A DNA stretch of 64,000 nt, taken from Paulownia fortunei (taxonomy: Eukaryota > Streptophyta > Magnoliopsida > Lamiales > Paulowniaceae). Shown one piece after another: positions 59,960-64,000 of the stretch. Positions within the stretch are counted from its first letter, which is position 1; each line of letters starts with the position of its first letter. Below the pieces are notes generated by a model. That model saw only the letters and a program-made list of their open reading frames with translations. It was not told the DNA's origin and did not search any database. The stretch lies in NCBI GenBank assembly GCA_019321725.1, contig CM033115.1:9620673-9684672 (forward strand), written 5' to 3'. A program made the position numbers and the translations under genes.

Positions 59960-60203
59960 TTTGATCACAAGGCTGATCATAGTATTGGCATCTTCATAGA
60001 TTGAAGCTTAACATTTCCACCCCTACACATCATCAGAAGGGTTTGTTAAAAAAAAAACATACGAGTTCGAAACAAAATTTACTTGACAAAAAATAAATAA
60101 AAATAAAAATAAAAAATAAACGCAAACAATCACAAGACAACATAAATCACCTGATATTCCATCAATTTTTTGTGCGGTGTTCTCATTCTTCTTCGCCAGA
60201 TTC
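59960..60203 (-). pseudogene. Ferritin pseudogene relic 1 (two exon remnants)
   Basis: On -, 60203-60151 is the damaged counterpart of the ESSEEER exon of relic 2 (reads ESGEEE-stop), with AAG before it and CAG|GTGAT after it. 60026-59960 reads GGNVKLQSMKMPI, the next ferritin exon, broken by a stop. Plant ferritins are plastid iron-storage shells. This is the most decayed of three copies. Confidence 0.7.
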
Positions 60204-60984
60204 CTTAAAACACCAGTTTCATGACAAGAAAAGATTAAATGACATGAAGCTTTTGAGGTACCGAAGTAAAAGAGAACAAATGACAGCCTTAGCGCCTTAC
60301 AAAACGGAAAGTGAGCGAATCCCTACCGCCAACACGATACGGCAAACAATGAATCTTCCACGGGATAAAAAGGGAACAAAGAAAAATTAAAAAAAAATAA
60401 AATACAAATAAAACTAGTAGATTATCTGAATAATAAATATGAAAAAATATATTAAACAATTGATTCGGCACGGTCTGTTCAACAGCCTTATCTCCATTGC
60501 TGCCAAAGGATGAGAAGAATTACATCACCTGTTCACCCAAGTAAAAACTAGCTGCCCCAAAAATCTGCCAAATCAGCATCATTTTGTTCACATCACCTAT
60601 GTATTAGTTGTATTTTAAAAAAGGCATCAGTATTGCAGCTTCAAGAATTGATTGCACATGAATGCGGGCAGTGAAAGAAAACAACTTAATTTACTTCCAA
60701 GGAAAGCGTCAGATACATACTCAAATAAAATGACTAAAAATTTAGGTAGTATGATGGTTCTTATCCTTTTTGGAGATTAATGTCCAAGAAGAGATTTACA
60801 CAAGCCAATGCAATAAATTTCACATCTGTGCATGCACATGGACTACAAAAAATATAGTACATACGAACCCCAATAAACAATCATTTAGACAAACTATCAG
60901 CATAAAACCATGTCTTGATTTAAGATTGAAGCAAGCACAATTCACTTCCTATCGATTTTGTTTAAAGGTTGTCAACCTACCTAC

Positions 60985-61440
60985 CATACAATGCATCACC
61001 TTTCTCAAGGTGATCATGGTGTGCTATTGGCATCATCATAGATTGAAGCTTAAATTTTCCACCTCTTTAATCTACGCATCATCAGAGCAAGTGAGTTTAA
61101 AAAGAATCAATCAGAACTCTAATCGAAATTTTCTTAGGAAAACAAATAAAAAAAAAATCAAACAATCCCAAGACAACGTAAATCACCTTGTATTCCATCA
61201 ATTTTTCAAAGCGGTGTTGTCGTTCTTCTTCACTAGATTCTTCAAAAAACCTGTTTAATGACAATAAATGATTAAGAACGATCATGAAAATAAATAGCAA
61301 ATGAACAATAGAACACCAAAAACTTGTAGCATCAAGAAGAACAACTTGTCGAGGCCCTTAACAGCAACATTGTCCCTGTCAAAGAATGCATTTGTTAAAT
61401 GATACACATAAAATACACTACAATCCATGCTGCCATTCAA
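60985..61440 (-). pseudogene. Ferritin pseudogene relic 2 (three exons)
   Basis: On -, the first exon (about 61440 to 61346) contains YVYH and FFDRDNVAVKGLD and ends GACAA|GTTG. The second (61250-61187, 64 nt) follows AAACAG and reads ESSEEERQHRFEKLMEY, intact; phase with the first exon agrees. It keeps the Glu and His of the EExxH ferroxidase pattern. The third (61071-60985, 87 nt) reads RGGKFKLQSMMMPIA and DHLEKGDALY before a GTAGG donor, but its join with exon 2 needs a one-base shift. Exons for the N-terminal transit peptide and the C-terminal helices are not visible. The + strand frame 60770-61258 is a shadow. Confidence 0.9.
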
Positions 61441-61779
61441 CAAGTCAAAACCAAAAAAAATTACTTAGGTACTGGCATGCAACCAAAAATACAAAATGGA
61501 CACGTATTTTCGTTTACTACTTCCTAACAAAAGCAGGCAAAACTTAGACTAAATAACATGAAGCATTTTAGGTGCTGAAGTAATACAAGACAGAGAACAG
61601 CCACAGTGCGTTGCTAAACTGAAAATTTGCGAATTCTTTCCAACCTGCAGTGAAACTTCGAATAGTGAAACTACCTCGGGAGAAAAATGAAACACAAAAA
61701 AATCCCAAACTATCAAAATACAAAATAATGGTACAGTACCTAAATTATAAACATAAAAATACAGCCCATAATCAATGGA

Positions 61780-62955
61780 GACTCATAAGCTCATAATTAA
61801 TCAGCTCTTCAAGAAATCTAGTCAATAGGCTCGTAAAAAATTTAAACTTATAACCGATGAGCTCATCAAGAAATCCAGCCCATAATCGATGAGCTCATAA
61901 ATAATCTCAACTCATAAACGATAAGCTCTTTAAGAAATCCCGTCGATAGTCGATGGCTCATAAATAATATCACCTCATAATCAAAGAGCTCTTCAAGAAA
62001 TCCAACGAAAAATCGATGGGCTCATAAATAATCTCAGCCCATAATCAATGCACTCAAACGAGCTCTTCAAGAAAGAAATCCAGTCAGAAACGATAGGCTC
62101 AAAAATAAATCTCACCTCAAAAATAATGACCTCTTCAAGAAATCCAGCCCCATAATATGGACTAAAAAATAATCTCAGCTCAATTAGCACTACAAGAACT
62201 CCAGCCCACAATCAATAAGCTAATAAAAACTCTACAGAGCTCTCAAGAAATCCAGTCCATAATCGATGGACTCATAAATAAACTCTCCAAGAAATCCAAC
62301 GCATAATCGATGGGCTAATAAAAAATATAAGCTCAGAATCAAAGAGCTGTTGAAGAAATCCAACCCATACTTGATGGAATGAGCCTTTAAAAGAATTCAG
62401 CCGATAGTCGATGGGCTCAAAATAATCAATGCTAATAATCAAAGAGCTCCTCAAGAAATCCAACCGATAGCCGACGGGCTCATAAATAATCAAGGCTAAT
62501 AATCAAATAGCCCTTCAAGAAATCCAGCCCATAATTGATGAGCTCATAAATAATATCAGATGAGCTCTTTATGAAGTCCAGCCCATAATCGATGAATGAG
62601 CTCTGCAAGATATCCAATCGATAGTTGATGGGCTCACAAATAATCAAAGCCCATAATCAAAAAACTCTTCAAGAAATCCAGCCCAGAATCGATGGGCAAT
62701 TAATCTTAGCTAATAATGAGCTCTTCAAGAAATCCAACCGAGAATCGATGGGCTCATAATTCAATGAGCTCTTTAAGAAATCCAACATAAACTAAGGGCT
62801 CCAAAGTAATCCGAGCTCATAATAAGGAGCTCTTCAAGAAATCCAGCCATAGGCTCATAACATAAATAATCTCAGTTGCCCTTCAAGAAATCCAGCCCAT
62901 AATAGGTGGGCTTATAAAATAATCCAAGTTCATAATCGATAAGCTCTTTAATGCA
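61780..62955. repeat. Hairpin-rich minisatellite, about 20 units of 45-75 bp
   Basis: Diverged units follow the pattern GAGCTCTTCAAGAAATCCAG, then CCCATAATCGATGGGCTCAT, then AATAATCTCAGC. The AAGAAATCCA core can be found about 20 times between 61810 and 62890. Many units contain the inverted repeat GCCCAT-AATCG-ATGGGC and the palindrome GAGCTC. The array lies between ferritin relics 2 and 3, where an intron or spacer would be. Confidence 0.93.
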
Positions 62956-63105
62956 GTAAATTTGACATATGCCCATGTACATGGAGTAGAAAAAAGACAG
63001 TACATATGAAATCCAATAAACAATCATCCAGACATACTATTAGCATAAAACTACGTGCTCATTTAATATTGAAGCATGAATTTAATTTATAGGTTGTCAA
63101 CATAC

Positions 63106-63545
63106 CATACGATGCATCGCCTTTCTCAAGGTGATCATAGTCCGCTATTGCCATCACCATGGATTGAATATTAACTTTTCCACCTCTTTATTCTACTCAT
63201 CATAGCAGGTGTGTTTTAAAAGAAATATAGAAAATTTTCTAAATTAGAAAAAAATGCAAACAATAATAAGACAACGAAAATCACCAGATATTCCATCAAG
63301 TGCGGTGCTGCGGTTCTTATTCACTGGATTCCTTAAAAAATATATTTCATGACAAGAAATGATTAAGAATGATCATGAAAGTAATTAGCCAACGAACAAT
63401 ATAATACGAAAAACTAATAGCATCAAGAAGAGTTACCTGTTGAGGCCGTTAAGAGAAACATTGTCGCTGTCAAAGAATGCGTACATTACAATATACACAT
63501 ACGATGCATTAGATTCCATGCTGCCATTGAACATGTCATAACAAA
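63106..63545 (-). pseudogene. Ferritin pseudogene relic 3 (three exons)
   Basis: On -, exon 1 (about 63545 to 63437) reads NASYVYIVMYAFFDSDNVSL and NGLN before CAG|GTAAC. Exon 2 (63331-63285, 47 nt) reads ESSE-stop and is shortened by deletions. Exon 3 (63192-63106, 87 nt) reads RGGKVNIQSMVMAIADYDHL and EKGDASY. Same order and spacing as relic 2, so these are segmental duplicates. Substitutions such as D-R-D to D-S-D and the loss of exon 2 frame make it non-functional. Confidence 0.88.
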
Positions 63546-63774
63546 AAAAAAAAAAACAAAAACCAAAAAATTGTTAGTACTGGCATGCAACAAAAAATGC
63601 AAAAAGGCCACACATTTTATTTTACTATTTTCTAACAAAAAAGCAAGCACACCTAAAATTAAATGACATGAAGCTTTTGAGTTATCGAAGTAATATAGAA
63701 CACAGAACAGCTTCAGTGCCCTGCTAAACTAAAAGTTGCAACTTATAGAGAATAAAGAAGTGTGGATATATTAC

Positions 63775-63807
63775 CTTATCCATATTGGGAACAAGATCCT
63801 GCAACTT
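63775..63807 (-). pseudogene. bHLH transcription-factor micro-exon
   Basis: On -, an AG at 63809-63808 and a GT at 63774-63773 flank exactly 33 nt reading KLQDLVPNMDK. This matches the loop region of plant bHLH proteins of the type that continues QTNTADMLD, where a small exon with these borders is known to me. No neighbouring exon is visible within the window; the next would lie at lower coordinates on -, where ferritin relic sequence stands. A chance match of 11 residues with both borders is unlikely but possible. Confidence 0.5.
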
Positions 63808-64000
63808 CTTTGAAAAAAAAATAATTTACTCTTACTCCAATATTTCGAATTTAATTTACATTGCAATTTTATTAGATTTTTAACTTTTTATTTATTTATA
63901 TTTGGGATATAGCATTTTAGTAAAATTTAATATATACTTTTAAATTATAAAATAATAAAAAAAAAATCATTTACTCAAATCTTTTGATTCTACTAATTTG
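63808..64000. other. AT-rich end of window
   Basis: No feature recognised; homopolymer A and T runs. Confidence 0.5.

Noticed and set aside
60770..61258. 162-codon frame on +
   Set aside because: It overlaps ferritin exons on the opposite strand, which explain the conservation; no family resemblance of its own.
61780..62955. CRISPR-like array
   Set aside because: Repeats and spacers are not distinguishable, units diverge, and the context is a plant nuclear genome.

Overview
The window is nuclear DNA of a flowering plant, probably a eudicot. It is very AT-rich, has two 100-base scaffold gaps (6869-6968 and 50381-50480) and consists almost entirely of repeats, nested LTR retrotransposons, endogenous pararetrovirus debris and fragments of plant genes that still carry intron borders. 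I see no intact gene. The species cannot be read from the sequence; a glycosyltransferase relic of the UGT79/94 type is only weakly suggestive of an asterid.

Layout. 1-6868: satellite A, units of about 1000, 820 and 540 bp in a higher-order pattern. 6969-9931: three tandem copies of a caulimovirid-like block, movement protein on + and protease on -. 9932-27626: a decayed Ty1/copia element. Its 5' LTR (9932-11212 plus 20415-~20620) is split by a complete but inactive Ty3/gypsy Tekay-type element (11213-20414, target duplication GGCTA). 27627-29907: an antisense solo LTR of the same gypsy family, in the copia 3' LTR. 31501-32813: a UDP-glycosyltransferase pseudogene. 33301-35580: two adjacent fold-back elements. 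36600-46400: gene-fragment cluster with a duplicated PDAP1-like first exon, a two-exon unit of unknown identity in four tandem copies, and PARP catalytic-domain exons in several copies. 47360-50380: a second caulimovirid-like locus, also inverted internally. 50481-~55600: satellite B, nine units of about 568 bp, a diverged relative of satellite A. 55900-59880: a threefold repeated exon-like module. 59960-63545: three relics of a ferritin gene on -, with a hairpin-rich minisatellite between them. 63775-63807: a bHLH micro-exon on -.

The genes do not form a pathway. What unites the window is repeated local amplification: satellites, viral relics, gene fragments and even introns have all been tandemly copied, and retrotransposons have nested inside one another. 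The most unusual points are the two related satellites, the matching +/- architecture of two separate viral loci that each abut a gap and a satellite, and the amplified gene fragments that keep their splice borders.
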